In this document: positions 12,501-27,500 of the stretch, one piece after another
Numbering within the stretch: position 1 is the first letter of the stretch
Layout: each line of letters starts with the position of its first letter
Assembly: GCA_003640385.1 (NCBI GenBank)
Contig: RCAB01000131.1
Span: 62,001-126,000, forward strand
DNA length: 64,000 nt
Source of the DNA: Setaria digitata
Taxonomy: Eukaryota > Nematoda > Chromadorea > Rhabditida > Setariidae
Reading direction: 5' to 3'
Notes under the pieces: model-generated
Databases searched by the model: none
What the model was told of the DNA's origin: nothing
The model's input: only the letters and a program-made list of their open reading frames with translations
Made by a program: the position numbers and the translations under genes

Positions 12501-15500
12501 GACAAACACTGACACACTGGAAACCAAAGCTTTTTGGTTTCTTTAGTTTTCAAAGCTATTTAAATTAGAAGCAGATAACAGTCAGGATAGCATAAGCGAG
12601 ATTTGAAAAAATTATTCCAGCCGAACACATAGCAGCTTATAAACATGGACTATCAACTGAATGACAAATAATCTACGGAACCATCGGAACGATTGAAATG
12701 TTGTAGTTAAGGAATGAGTTAAAACAATTCAGTAAACTCACGTTACGCGGGAATTGACTCCTTGCAGATTATTCGAGTTAGCGTTCCAAGAATTTTCAAC
12801 ATCAGAATGGTCTGATTTACTACAGCCACTCATTATCGCTGTTGAGCATGTTGAATCATATAACTTTAATCCTTCCTCATTATTCCAGAAGTGTTCCTTC
12901 CTGAACTTAATAATCTCAACAAACAGCTGGTAAGACTTGATCTTTAGAAGGCTATTTATGCAACTAATACGCTTACTTTTTCCATCTATTTAAGCGATTA
13001 TTATTGCTACAGCTTACGAAGGATACACCTTACAAGAAATATCAATAATAATCAATTAAGAAACTGCCTGTGTGTAAGAAATTTGGTGTCAATAAAGGAA
13101 GTTTTTTGAAAAGATTGTCTCAGTGACACGAACTTAGTCAATGACATCGTGTTGCAATCGATGCTTTCGTATTCTTCTTCGGCAAACGGTATAATATCCT
13201 CTTCGTCCCCTCTTATTAATTCATTATATTCTTTGATTCCTTTATCACTACCACTGCTAATGACACGTCGTCGTTTCACCTGTGGTTCACGCAATTCCGG
13301 ATCACTCTCTGAGTCATCATCACTCTACAAAACAAATATTGTGTTGCTGAAGCAACATTTACACCTTAAAAAAGAATCCCGTCTCCCGTCTCATCTTACT
13401 CCATCCATTCCTCATTAAACTGATGATTCGATTCCTATAACTCACACTTTTTCTTTCTCATTCTCATCTTTCTTCCTCTTTACAAAATCTACATAACTAT
13501 AATTTGCAAAGGAGGGACCACAAAAAGTGTCAAAGCCAAAGTCTATTGTATATTAGCTGATAGTAAATAAAATTACTATGTGATAAAAGAGAACAGTAAA
13601 GTAAAAGAAACATAACATTATGAATCAAGTTCCATCAAGTATTAACGGTGTAGACAAACTGCAAGAATTACAGTGAAGGAACTAAACTAAATATGAAGTA
13701 GAAAAGCTTGCAAAGAGACGGAACACGTGATGGCATGAAACGTGACACTAGCACGGCCTATTCCTACACTTTTACTAATTTACAAATATCGAGTTTTGCT
13801 TGTTTGCATAATAACACAATTTCCTTCTTACTGTCCACTTCTCTTACAATACTATTTACCTTCGTCATCTGTATGCAGCTAATGCTACTGCCAATTGTGT
13901 TACAGCTACCATTAAAGTCATCATTATTACCAACACTGTCATCATCATACTATTATCACTATCGCGGCAAATATCACTACCAATTAAATATTGGTACTAA
14001 CCGACAGCAATCTGTACTACGGACTGACAAGCTCTCATAACCTTTGAAATCAATATATTTTTTATCAAAATTCTTCTCTTCCAATTACCAGATTATTACT
14101 GAGTTATAAGTCTCACCTGAATATTCATCCTCTCTTAATCCTTACACAGTCAACCTGTAGTTCTAGCATATTTTAGTTAGTGCTACTAAAAGCCGAAGCT
14201 ACCCCTTCTCCAGAATCGTTACTATCTCCTATATTTCCTGCCTTTTCTTTCCTTTACTGAGATTGCAAGATCAAGCGCAGCAAATGATAATCATATAACA
14301 GCTGCATAACACCTGCACCTTACAGCAAAGGCAAATCGTATTTTAGCGTAAAAATCCATTCTGCAGAGATTTTTTACAGTAGGACTTTGCTTCAAATACA
14401 AATCGGAAAAAAATCCGTTCAACACTTAGTATCCATATAATGACATCAGAAGCACCGCTTCGGTGCATTTACCTGTTATCTTCTCACTGACATACTATTT
14501 ATTCAGTCATATTTCCAATTTGTTAAAAAAAAAAAATCTAAACAAGGGGGGAGGCGAAAAATTGCTGAGAAGACACTAATATGAAGAGCAAAAAAGTCAA
14601 CCACCGTCTGATAAAATTTCTCAGTGTTGAACTGTTGAATGATGGAAAGTTTTATAATTATAAAAAGCTGGCTGTTCAGCTGATGAACAAAGCTGATCGG
14701 TATGTAAACGAATGGTATCGAATTGTGCAAGAAGAGGCAAAATTTTCAAAACCAAAAATGGTAACAATCGCTTCGGACCTCCACCAGAGTTTCCTCTGGC
14801 TTCATCCTGCTCAGGTATAGTTCACCATCTTTCGAGTCCCAACATATACGCTTTACCTCCGCTCTATTGCATGCAATATGAACGGGGAGGTCACAAAAAC
14901 CATACAAAATTTTTTTGAAGCACTTGAAAAATCCCAGAAAACTTAACAGCTTAACAATGCTTCAATTTTTCTATTGCCCAACAGTACACGGATATCTGAG
15001 AGTCATCCGTATAATAGATTTCAACAGTCATTTATCCAGAAAATTATCTCAGCAGTCGCAGCACATGTAAAGTGGTGCTAACTGATATCCTGGAATGGGC
15101 TCGGAATACCGAATTTATTTCTCATTAAAAAAAAAAAACATAAATTAATTATCGGAAAACATAAACGAGTGAACTTAAAAACTAACTCTTTGAAGGGGAT
15201 ATAAAACAGAGCAAGATGACTGAAGTGGACAGCTTATCGGAAAAATAAAAAAGACCCTTATAGTGGTGTTCATTACTAAAAGGTTATGCAGTACCTGAGG
15301 GAACAACAAGTGCATATCAACAATTAACTTGTGATTAGTAGATGGATATGTTTGTAGATGGCCAGGTGTCCAGGAGGGGGAATACGGGTAATAATGTCTC
15401 GATGATGAGGAAACGTTTAAATGTAGAAATTATAAAAAGGGATGCCACTGATTGGGAGCATTCATCGTAAGGAAGCACACCTCTATGCAGACAGGTTGTG

Positions 15501-18500
15501 TATCGCAGAGCTCATGAAATTATCCTTCACAGCAGCTAAACCAATAAAACCATAAAAAGTTGATTTTAAAGGCAAAGTGAAAAGCATTCTGAGTAGACGA
15601 CAAAATGCAGTTCACGAGTACGAAACAATTCCAGTCGGTTCAATTTTTTGAAGTGAAAAGAAAAAAAATACGGGAGCATAATGGACAGATAGCGACCAAA
15701 TGATTTGTCAATAAAATCCCAACGGAAGTCAAAGAGACCAAATCTTTCCGTGGAACAGTGGACGAGTGAGCGAATTCTGGACGGGGAAATATATTTTTAA
15801 ATAGGGTAAGTCATTTTTTCGTCTCTTTCCTAATTCCTAGACCAACAATCAACAATTAAAGAGTTACAAAATTTATTTGTTGATTGAAATTTCAACTTCA
15901 TGCAGACTGGTTCCGGGTGGATGTTTTTACACTGCAAATACTTTTACAACACAATGATTTCAGTTAAGGCTTTTTTCCAAAAAGTGAATCGACGACTTGT
16001 GAATGTTTCAGGAAAAAAGATCTTAAAGTCTACTGAAAGCTCTCTTCACTTACTACTCAGTTTGACAACACAGAAACGCTTATTCAGTGAAAGTCCATCC
16101 AAAGGCACTTTCTTCCAAATGAAAAATAAAACTTTTCACTCCAATGACTCGAAAGATAGACTGCCCGAGGGTGCTTCAACCGTTCCTATCTCTCTTTTAT
16201 TGATGGCATACAACATGTACACTGTGTCCCCTCGGAATCATCTGCGAATCAAATTTCCATTTTCATTTTGAAATTAAAATCAAAACAGAAAATATAAATG
16301 ACATGCTCCTTTCCAGGAAACAATCCTTGTAATGTGAACAAGGATTCCTCAAAGAGTTAGATGAATAAGAAAAGGGAAAGGAACGACCATGTGTTAGCAG
16401 AAAAATAGACTTAAACATAGCTGCAACACGGAAAGGAATGAAATGGTATCGATTTCGTTTTTCATCCTTTTGTGTTTGTTTGATTTAATAAAAAAGTTAT
16501 ACAAGCACTGTGTAAATGAACAAAAACAGGATGAATACTTTAATGCATGCAGCATGCACATCACTGAAATAAGGCAAACTATTCCTTTCAAATGTCTATT
16601 ATTGAAAAAGTTTTACAACAGCGGCTGAATACCATGAGAGGCGACTACACAAAGAGGACAAACACTCCTAGAATTAATAATGTGTGGAAGAGAGCCTCGT
16701 TTCCACGCAATAGTTCTGGAACTTCTCACGGAAAATAAGGAAAGATGCTTCTGGCCAAGAATGTATGGCACTTCAATCAAGATGGCATATATTTGGCCTA
16801 ATAATTGGAACACGAACAACAATCACCAAGGAAGGCCGTACTCATTTGTTTCTTTGACATGATAAAATCTTCCTAACTGGAATTTATATCTACAAATAAA
16901 TAAATGCCTGTTCATATTAAATACAGAGGGTGGAGGTAGACGCATACGGTATAGGTCAGGACCTGAAACATAATGGTCCGTCCCTGAGTAGAATGAAGCT
17001 AGGGCAAACTTGGTGGAGATTCTGATGTGCAAATCGATCACCTGTGTTACAAGGCGAAAGAGTAATAGAATTATCTAGTAGTCTGTTCCGGTGTTTTCCG
17101 TCAGGATAGTCGGACGGAAAACATAATGTGGGACGGATATCCTTAATCTATCCTTAATATCCTTAATCTGTTCTCAAACTTTCAATGAGTATGATGTCTG
17201 CTCACTTAATTAAGCACTGTCATCATTAATGATTGGTAGGCAGAACTGGCGCTGTGGAATTAATTGAGTTAAGGTGCCAAACTTCCCGCTCTTGAGTCCC
17301 CATTAATATAGACAGCAGGACAGTGGTATTGGAAGCTGAAAGTTGTTAAAGAGTGTATAAGAATTCACCTGCAGATCAGCTAACCTGAAAATAGATGGTG
17401 CTTCAGCGAGAGACTTATTCTCGACTGTTATCTAGGTTTGTTTTAAAAAAATTGAGAAAATTTGGAAAAAAATAAACCTGACAGCAACGAGTAAGAAAAT
17501 CCAATTCTCTGAAAATTTCCGGCATAGGAGTATAATGAATGAAATGTTTGAATGTTATAAGGACAAAAGGGACGCAACAAGTCTTTCGGAATTTTGTTGA
17601 ATAGTAAAGGTGATTCAGTGAATTGAAGATATACCCTCCACTTTACGGTATGCTCCTAATTGTTCGTTAATTATTGTCAAAGGGCAGAAAAAATACTACC
17701 CAGATGAGGTCACATGGATAGTCTAGGTAACAACGAGACTTAAAAATCTCGCAGGGAGATTTGAAGTGAAGGGAAAAACAGGAAGAATCACAGTTCACCA
17801 GTATTTCTGTCATGCTATAATAGCAATAAACGATTTGAAAAGAAGAAAGAATGAGCTGGTAATTATAGAAAACTCGCTATGAAAACTAGGACAATGTGCG
17901 CTAAACACAGAGAAATCAATAATTATGAATTTAATTTCTGAACCAAATAAGTTGCTTTAATACAATTTCTTACAGCTGTTAAATAGTACGATAATTGACT
18001 GCTGAATTAGGCCATCAAATCCATCCAACATAACCCTGAAGAATGAGATGGGACTAGGTTAGAGAGAAAAAAAGTGAAATTAACTATTTAAGATTAAATG
18101 GAAGTTCTTGATTTCCTACAATTATCCTGAATGACTTTAATTAAAGCGTAATTTTAAATTTCTTTAGAATCTGCTTCAACCGCCTTTCTCTTCAACTCCT
18201 TTCTTTTCCGAAGCAATTCAACTTTGTATATGAAAGACAAAATAAGAAAATTAGAAAGTTTTATCAGAAATCTTTGAAAATGATGATGATGCCATGACGA
18301 GTGGCAGTGAATCGTCTCTGTCAGAAATCAATTCAGAAACGTCATCGGAATCAGAATGGGAGGTCTGAACAGGCAACTAATGGGAGGAACTATCTGTATT
18401 ATGGACGGTGAGAGCAACACCTTCGGATAAAACCGGATTCAACTCTTCTGCTCTGCGCTGTTGTTCTCATAAGCCTACACATCGATCGATGTTTAATTTT

Positions 18501-21500
18501 ATTTATAGAGAAATTGATGATATTGATCTTTTGAAGAGGAAATTGTTTCCGGCATATCAAATGCAACCGGAAAGCTCAATGAAAGGTTAAGAACAGATGA
18601 ATTCTTTTTACCTGCCAAAGGAGAGGGTTCAAACCATGCTAAAACTTCCTACTGAAATCCAAAGTTTTTTACGACTCACCAACCTTGGAGACAGTGTAAC
18701 AGTTTCCAATATTAAGATTCTAACTAACCTTGTAAAAATCAAAAACCACGAAATTAAACTTCAACAGGTAAGTCATAAGCGGAACATATGCTCCAGAAAT
18801 GTTCGCTAAATTCATCATAACAATTAAATCCTTGACTGGATTTTAACACGGTTCAAATCCTTCTCACCTTCCACATATCCAACACTACATGACTATTATG
18901 TATGGATTATTAAAATTCCTTCTAAACTTTTCTCATTCCTGGGAGATAAAAGAATATATGCTATTTCTATGACTATAATTATTCTCATAATTAAATATAG
19001 AATATTTTATTAAATTTCAAATGATATTGCAGGCCTGCGATATTTACGATGTACATATCGAAAAGATAGTCGAAAAAAAGAAAGGAATGATAATGTGCAT
19101 TGTTCAGTTACTAATTTAAGCAGTGAGTTGTTTAAAAGTAAAAAAAAAAGACAAGTTATCAAACTACTTGTAACACGAATTTGTTCAGACAAGTTGAAAA
19201 TAGGAGTGAGTGAAAAAAATGGATTATATCAAATTCAGCTTCTCACAACTAATCAATCATATGATTTGAATCCGTTAGTTAGATTACAATCATTTCTGAA
19301 TTCGTAATCAGCTTTTACTTTTTCTCTGGAAAAAAATTTCATTTCTCTATTTCTTAAGTGTCAGTATGGATAAAATTAAGACGAAATTTACGGAGTAAAG
19401 ATAATCCAGTTGACGTTCAATTCGACACTGGACTGATAAGGACCGAATCCACAAATGATACCAACGTTTTGTCAATGTTTTCAAATGTCGTTGTCGTCGC
19501 TGAATCCAGCGATCGACTCCTCTTTCGTTTTCTTCAGAGTTCCTGCAACAAGATGTCAGTTATCTGTAAGCTATTTTCTAAAGGAAGCTTTCAACAACTA
19601 ACCCTTTCTTACTTTTACTATCATATTCACAAGTGTGCAAACAGAGAGAGAAAGAGAGAGAGAGACAACCGATCCATTCCATGAAATCCTTGAAAATGCA
19701 ATCATTTAAATTAAATCAAACATTCACCTGGTTATAGTTCGCCGAACGTTATTCACCAGGTTATGCCCTTCGGTTTCGATTTGCAACTGGAGAATCTGAA
19801 ATTTACAAAGTTAAACAATAAGAACAAATACTGCTAGAGAGATTATATTTCTCACTGTAGAAAAAAAGCGCTTAGCAAATAGCCAAATTAGAGACCATTT
19901 ATTAACATTCAATCACATAATGTCAGCCTAACACGCACGACGTATGCTCATTTCGTGACCACCACATATTAATTAAAACTTCATCAAGTTTTTTTCTTTA
20001 TTAGGCTGAAAAGGAATCAAAGATGGAATAAGAGAAGGTAATAAACAGCTAAGATATATTATATGACTAGTTAAATAAGTGTAACATTCTACTACTCTGA
20101 TATGAAAGTCAGCGGAATCTAAAATTATTACACCATAAATTTTTGTTTATGTGGATATTGCAAATAATATGATGAATTAGAATTTTTGTAAGATGATTTA
20201 CTTGGAAAACAGTCATAAATCATATATTAGTTGCGGAATGATAGCCAATAGCAGAAGGGATAGAGGAATTTGAGTCAGCAAAAGATAAGGATACGACTTC
20301 CTAAGATTATACTACTCTTTTATGGGTAAATAGCAAGGTCACCACCGTACTAATAATATTTTGTCACGCTATCAAGAACTTACCGTACGTTCAATTTCTG
20401 AAACACTTGATAGAGTACATGAGAATAATCTAAAATGAAAATATGCAAGAAATTATTGCAAGACAAGATTTAAGGAAGTGATAGATGACAATAGTTAATT
20501 TTAGAAGATATCGTCTAAAAACTTCCTGAATTCATTTTTTCGTTTTTGAAATGATCAATACAATCACAATAAGTGATTCTTGTAATGCCATAAAACTATC
20601 TTAATAATGAAGGAAATCAAACAGCTAAGACTTTACAAATACAAGAACCAGTTATTGTGTGCTATATCATTTTATTCTTAGCAACGGCCAGTGCCTTACA
20701 CGTTTTTCCAGCACATTTGTCCGTCCACTAAGACCTCTTCCGCTTACGCTAGAAAGGTTAAAGTAACATTCGCAACAATGATTCAAGAGATCAGATTAGA
20801 CTTTCGATTGGTTGTTCGTTCAAAATGCAATTTATTCCCTTGTAGGTCCATCAATAGCCCAATTAGAAAGATCGTCACAACCCGTCACGTATAGGAACAC
20901 TGATAGTTTCTTGAATCACTTTCACGCAACAGTTTTACTGGTTTCAGCATTCAGAAGGCTGTGTCCACCCAATACTAATTTATCAATGCCAGAATTTCAT
21001 TCACTATGGCCTCACAGGCAAAAACCTGAATTAATAAATTATTATATGTTTAAATTCAAAACCTATGAAGCCAGCTCATATGTCGAACAAATTCCAGAGT
21101 TACTGATGATTTAAAACGGTTTCGTTTTCATCGCCCATATTTGACAAAGTTTTTTCCCATTCTATTTGAAATTTATGGATTACTACATACTTCTCATATA
21201 ATCCTTAATTATTGGCAGTGAGTTATTACTATCACTAATATCACATTTATCATTATTAATTGTCATTATCATAGTGCTATTAGCAGTAGTAAAATATAAG
21301 AAGAAAAAGGGAAATAAAGGTCGACATGATGTGTATGTGAACGATTGTTAATAGAATAATCTACTAACATCAACTACTGCTAACAATAACAACAAGAACA
21401 ATAACAAGTATGTTATGTATGATAAGAGATTACGGGGTGATTGAACGGGAACGGATGGTGGAAGGATGCAGATGAGTTGCAGTTGTCGCGGTTGTGGTAC

Positions 21501-24500
21501 ATTGGTGACAAAGGTAACAGCGGATGATTGTGCATACATTTCCAAGGTTAAACATATGCCCATTAAATTATTATCGAAAATGAAAATATAACCATACGAT
21601 CAAATCTTTTAACAATAAAAATCACTTATACTGAGAGAACACATAGTACATCTCAGTGGTTTCATATAAATGTAAAATTTGATGCCATAAAGCTTAATTC
21701 ACTTTATAATCATTCACAGAGTAACGATAACAAGTTGGTATCAAAAATGAAGCATTTAAAGGTAAAGTTGAGTGAACATTTCTAAATTAAAGATATAAAA
21801 TTATTGTAGTAACGAGTTCACTTAGGAAAGGTTCCTTTTTCTCCGGTTAATAGCACTGCAGCAGAGTGCTCCATCATTATACCTGTGGATAAAAGGTATG
21901 TCCTGATGCCCTAAATTTTTATTTGAGCATTTGCGTTGGAGTAATTCGTAAAAAATTTAATAATGTTAAAGTCATTCCACAGTGAACAGAGCATGTCGCA
22001 TTATTTTTTTTTCTTGCTTATGGAAGAAATTAGACGCTGAATTTACAAAACGATTGGAAAAATAATAATTAAGATGAAGAAAGAGTACAATATCAGGTCA
22101 GCTTAGCATCCATCAGTTCATCCTCATGAAATCTGTGTTTAAAAGCTTTTTGCCTACCTATTCATCACGTCCCTCCTCTGAGCACATGATTCACCCCGTC
22201 ATACAGTGATTCACAATTCACTTCCATTTAATGATTCATATTTCAAAACTTATAAGTCAACTCAGCCGATTAGCCAAGTTTAATATTAAAATAACAAAAG
22301 CTTATAAGTTCAATGGAAAAGTCTTCCTTTTTAAAGGCAAACATAATATCTCAGGTCTATAATACTAAATTTTCGATAGAAAATTGATGGACTGGTGGTA
22401 GAAGTTACACGCAACACATTTACAATTTATACATATGTGTTCTTCTAATCAAATCCAATATGAATCCTCCTATTCAGACAATAAACTGACACTAACAACC
22501 ATTCCTTCAGATTTACCAAGAAAAATTAGAAAAATTCCAAACCTGTTGGTCAGCAGCCAAACGATCCAATTCTTTTCGGGCAAGCACATCTCGTGTAAAT
22601 TTGGCTTCCATTAAGGAAAGTTTCTCGCCCATTATCTGTAGCCATTTCCGAAGTTCTGATAACGCTGTTGATTCACCTTCCTCTAGAACCATGATGGGTG
22701 AAGCTGATGGAAAATTTGGAAGAGATGGTAAATGTTTAAATCTATTATTCAAAGATGTTCAAGGCTCTTCATCTGCTTGGATATCAAGCTTACATTACAT
22801 ATGACGCACACTTAACAAAGTTCTACTCTTTTACATTTCCCCGCACAAAAAGCCATAACGTATTCACCTTTTATTATTCAACTATTTCATCTGCAAGTTA
22901 CCAACAACTTAAGGGACGATTATTAATTACACGAGGGCAGATTACAGCACATCTTTATTACACCATCAATCTAACCTTTAGCAGCATTTCCAGCATTATC
23001 CAGCGAAGATCGCCAACTCAATTTAAGATGTTCCATAGCCCTGTTAATCGTGCTTAATCTGAAGTTCCCATCACAAATTTAATGTTTTTATTTCTGATTC
23101 CAAATTGAAAATCAAATAACATGTCGAACTATATCAAGATGATGGAAAGAAAACTTTACTTACGAAATCCGATCAAAAATTTGAATAAGAAATTCCCTGC
23201 AAAGCTTGGAACTTTTGTTTCCACTAAAATGTAGCAGAAATCTTGCGATTTCTCTAAAATGTGACGATTACACTCCAAATGCTAAGTCAAGTAATTAAAT
23301 TGTTTCACTCGAATAAACTAACTACTTACAGAAATCATAATCTAAGCCTAATAGAACGATATAATCCACTGCTTGCTACCAGGAATACTCACTGCTACTT
23401 ACGATCACAAATATTTAAATTTGAATTCACATTCCATTTAATGAAATTAAGATCTTCGAATATTACAAGTCAGAAGTGTGCAAGGGATGCAAAGGATAAT
23501 TACAGATTACAAGGAGTTATTTAATGCACACAAAGAAAATGTAATCACTATAGCAGGATCATTTAATTAAACCTAAGAACTTTAGAATGAACAGATCAAC
23601 TTATCACGCTATAAGTTGGGGAACAATAAAGGGCAAGTTGAAAAGTACGAGTTATGCAGAACTGCTTGAATTTTTGATAATGAGCCTTTTGTTCTTTTAA
23701 ATACACAGAGGATGCGTGCTGAATAGCAAGTTTCGAAGTTACTGGTGGAACTCTGACAAATATCTTATCTGAACTAAAGGAATAATTAGGCCTAGCAATA
23801 ATAAGACTTTTCCATAGGCTAAGAATTTAACACAATTTTGTAGCTCACGATGTATATCTGAAACGATAATAACAAAACTATCTGTCGGAAAAATACTTCG
23901 CGAGAAATACTAAATATAAAATCAATTTAATTCTAACAGAATTTACAGACTTTGATTTCATATAAATTATCGTAAAAGTTCAATTAGGTCCGATACCCTA
24001 TATTTACTTGCTACAAATTGCCGAATAATTAAATGGACTGAACTTTTTCAGGAATAACAACAATTTGAAAAATTGTCTACGAACATGGATCTTGATGGTG
24101 TTGGTATTTTCTTGAGATTGCTTCATCAGGTGCCAGCAGATAGTAGGAAATATGAGTGGAGCTCTTAAGCACACTTCTAAGTAAAAAACTTTTAGTTTCT
24201 AGCGGTGAACGAAAATTAGGCCTTGTCATATCACGCTGGAATCGATTTATAAGGCTACTTTTTACGATACGTGAAAAAACCGCTGTCCAGAAGTTTCTAA
24301 AAAAGAAGCATTCCTTCGACTATTTATTTCGACCTGAATTATCGTTTCTGCACTTTTTTAAACTTTTTTAAATACAAGTTGTCCTTTCCAGATTTTCAAT
24401 TTCTGAGGAGAAGGAGGAGGAACGATGTACACTGGTGTACCTCTCTTCATTACACAGCTCCGATTTGGATAACTTAATTCCATTAAGACTAACAACAGTT

Positions 24501-27500
24501 AAAATTCTNCTCCTTTCCAGATTTTCAATTTCTGAGGAGAAGGAGGAGGAACGATGTATACTGGTGTACCTCTCTTCATTACACAGCTCCGATTTGGATA
24601 ACTTAATTCCATTAAGACTAACAACAGTTAAAATTCTGGAACGAATAAAGGAGAATGTTCTAAGTCAGTGCCGGTAAATTCATTCTCTTCATTATATCTA
24701 CTTTTTTGGGGGAAAAAAAAAGATAAACAAAAACAAAAGATAGGACTTACTCCCGGGATCTTCTTTGCATTCACTAAGAATAACAATGAAAGTAAAAAAT
24801 TTACTACCTACCATCGAAAGTGCTGAAACCTCCTAGTTTTATTTAAAAATGTGAATTTAAACTAAGAAAAATGACTTCCACATACTTTGAAGTAATTAAA
24901 TTTGACAGCTGTGGAAGGGCATTCGATAGTTCGGTGCCCTGCTCGATGATTTCCATTCGGCGGCGTATGATATCGTTTTCGTTGATTACCTACAAAGTGC
25001 AGTAAATTATTCGCCTAGTTGCATTTTTTCAAAAATTTAAGTTCAGTTTGATAATGAAACTCTTTTATACGCATGCTGCAAACGTTCGTAATGAGATTAT
25101 TAAGACATAATACATTGTGCAGTTGTAAAAAGGAAAAATAGTCGATTTGAAACCTAAATATTTGGAAGCAAAAGGTATGATGAATTGATAAAACTAATGA
25201 AGGCGATGGCTGAACCATGATGATAGGTTGTTTAAATAAAACTACGGATATATGATATCCTTGGATGGAAAGAAGGCGATGATCAGAAAGGAGGTGAGCG
25301 TTAGCAGTGGATCAGTGAAGATGTAGGATTGAAATAAAGCTTTCAACATCTCATCGCACAGCTTCTATTCAAAGCACCAGTTTCTATTATTATTGGATAT
25401 TATATACAGTGAAATCCGATACAAATTATGAAACTGACTTTAAATTGGTAAGCAAAGTGGAAGTAAATGTATTATATTATATTTAACAAATGAATGAAAC
25501 TTGAAACTTTTATTGCGAAGTCCCGGACTCTACAGAAAGGAAAAGGTGATGCACTAATAAAGGTTCCGAATCCAGCAGGATAAAAGACAAATACTGTATT
25601 TAATTTCATTAGCTTCCAACTAATAAGTTAAGGTCACCACTTCATAATCAAACGATGAGATGAAGCCTGGAATTAATACTGTACAGCACACGTTTATCAG
25701 ATTCACAAATATATCACTTAGTTTGTGTGAAAATCAATTCCTTAATGTATCAGGTTGAAAAGTGATAAAAAAGTGATAAAAAAAAAGTGATAAAAATGAA
25801 AAAGTGATAAAGGTGAAGAGATTCTGAACTAAATTCTTCTGCATACAGCTAACTTCATCTGCCCTTTCATATACTCNTGAAAATCAATTCCTTAATGTAT
25901 CAGGTTGAAAAGAAGTGATAAAGGTGAAGAGATTCTGAACTAAATTCTTCTGCATACAGCTAACTTCATCTGCCCTTTCATATACTCCTCAAAAATTGTT
26001 CGTTAAATATGCTGTAATGAACAAGGAAATTTGCACTCATATGATTAATTCGTCATATTTGCTGCAAAGGTAATGCAGACTGTTTCAGGAAGGAAAATGT
26101 TGACTGTCAACTTCGGGATTAACAGTCGTATTGCAAAAGAGAAAATCCTGTTCAGTTTAATTTTTTCCTAAAAGGTCAAACAGTGGATGATGAGGAGAGA
26201 AACTTAGCCACTTTTGAATGTGATAAAATTCAAACAAGTACTTCATAGTTGTCTGGATGGGAGGAGAGAGGTACTACAAACATTTAAAACAAAGGAACAA
26301 AAAGATAGGAGGAACTGTTTGACAACCAGGAATTCAGTTAATGGACAAGCAGTAGGTAAGTGGTTTCTCGATGGACATGATAAGCAAACTAACAGAATGG
26401 TGCTACTTCAGGCAAACATCTTAGTTCCATGAAGAATGAGCCATCCTCCAAAGAATAAAGTCAAACTGTCGAACAATAACTTAACTTTATTTAGTTTATT
26501 TTATGGATTTCTGATAATAAAGAAGTACTCCATTGAGGCGCTCGATGCATTTAAAACTTCTTTTTCGAAATTCTACCGTTTGTTTGTTGAGGAAATAATA
26601 TCAAAGAGAACTAACTGCACCAACACATCCATTTTGCGACTTAAACAAAATCTGAATCTAAAGAGGAACTTTATTAAAACTTAATCATACATAGAGTCAA
26701 TTGGCGCTGTCAAGCGTAAATGGAATAAATCCTCATTTTTACACTTAAATTGGTCATTTAACTAAAAAGAAAAAATATTTTTGTTATTTTTCTGCATTTT
26801 CGGGGTGAATTTACCAAAAAAGGGATAGAAAGGACAAAATAGGTGAAGATACCAATTTCGCTAATAAACATTAACTCTATATTTCAAATTCAAAAAAAAA
26901 AAAAGAAAATTAGACCTAAAAGAATATGCAACAATATATTTGAAAGAGAAGAATGTAGCAAGATGATGTTTAAACATACAGAACAATCAACTAGCTAACA
27001 AGCGCTTCCGTAAACCAACCACATTTATCATTTCAAGTGTAAGAGAAAGGATTGTTCCTGTTAATAAAAGCTAACGAGCAAATAGCTAGTAAGCAAATTA
27101 CTGGTAACAGTGAAAGCACTAAGAACAACTAATACTGACAATAATAAACGAGGGACAGAAAAAATTTAATATTAAAATCAGATGGAAAAGATCAGAAGGA
27201 AGCAAAGCAACGAGCAGTAGACAACTGATAAAAGAAGCTAAAAATCAGGAACACAGCAAACTGAACATAGCACGTGATTAGATTAGAGGACAAAGTTTAA
27301 AATTTTCCACAATTATCTAAAAATTTAATACTGAATAATTATTAGTACTGAAAAGGAATTCATTAAGACATGTGGAAGTAAATACTTTGTGTTTTTCTTC
27401 CACTTAATTCCTTCTCTTTAGGCTTCAGGCCGACGACAAAATCATGCTTTTATTAATTTTACCGAAATGAGGATGGCAAAATTTCGTCATTCAGATGGGA

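Noticed and set aside
20700..20748. 49-base minus-strand exon candidate (SGRGLSGRTNVLEKR) with a good donor
   Set aside because: Its phase fits neither neighbouring KASH-gene exon, and the exons at 22543 and 19795 already join in frame without it.
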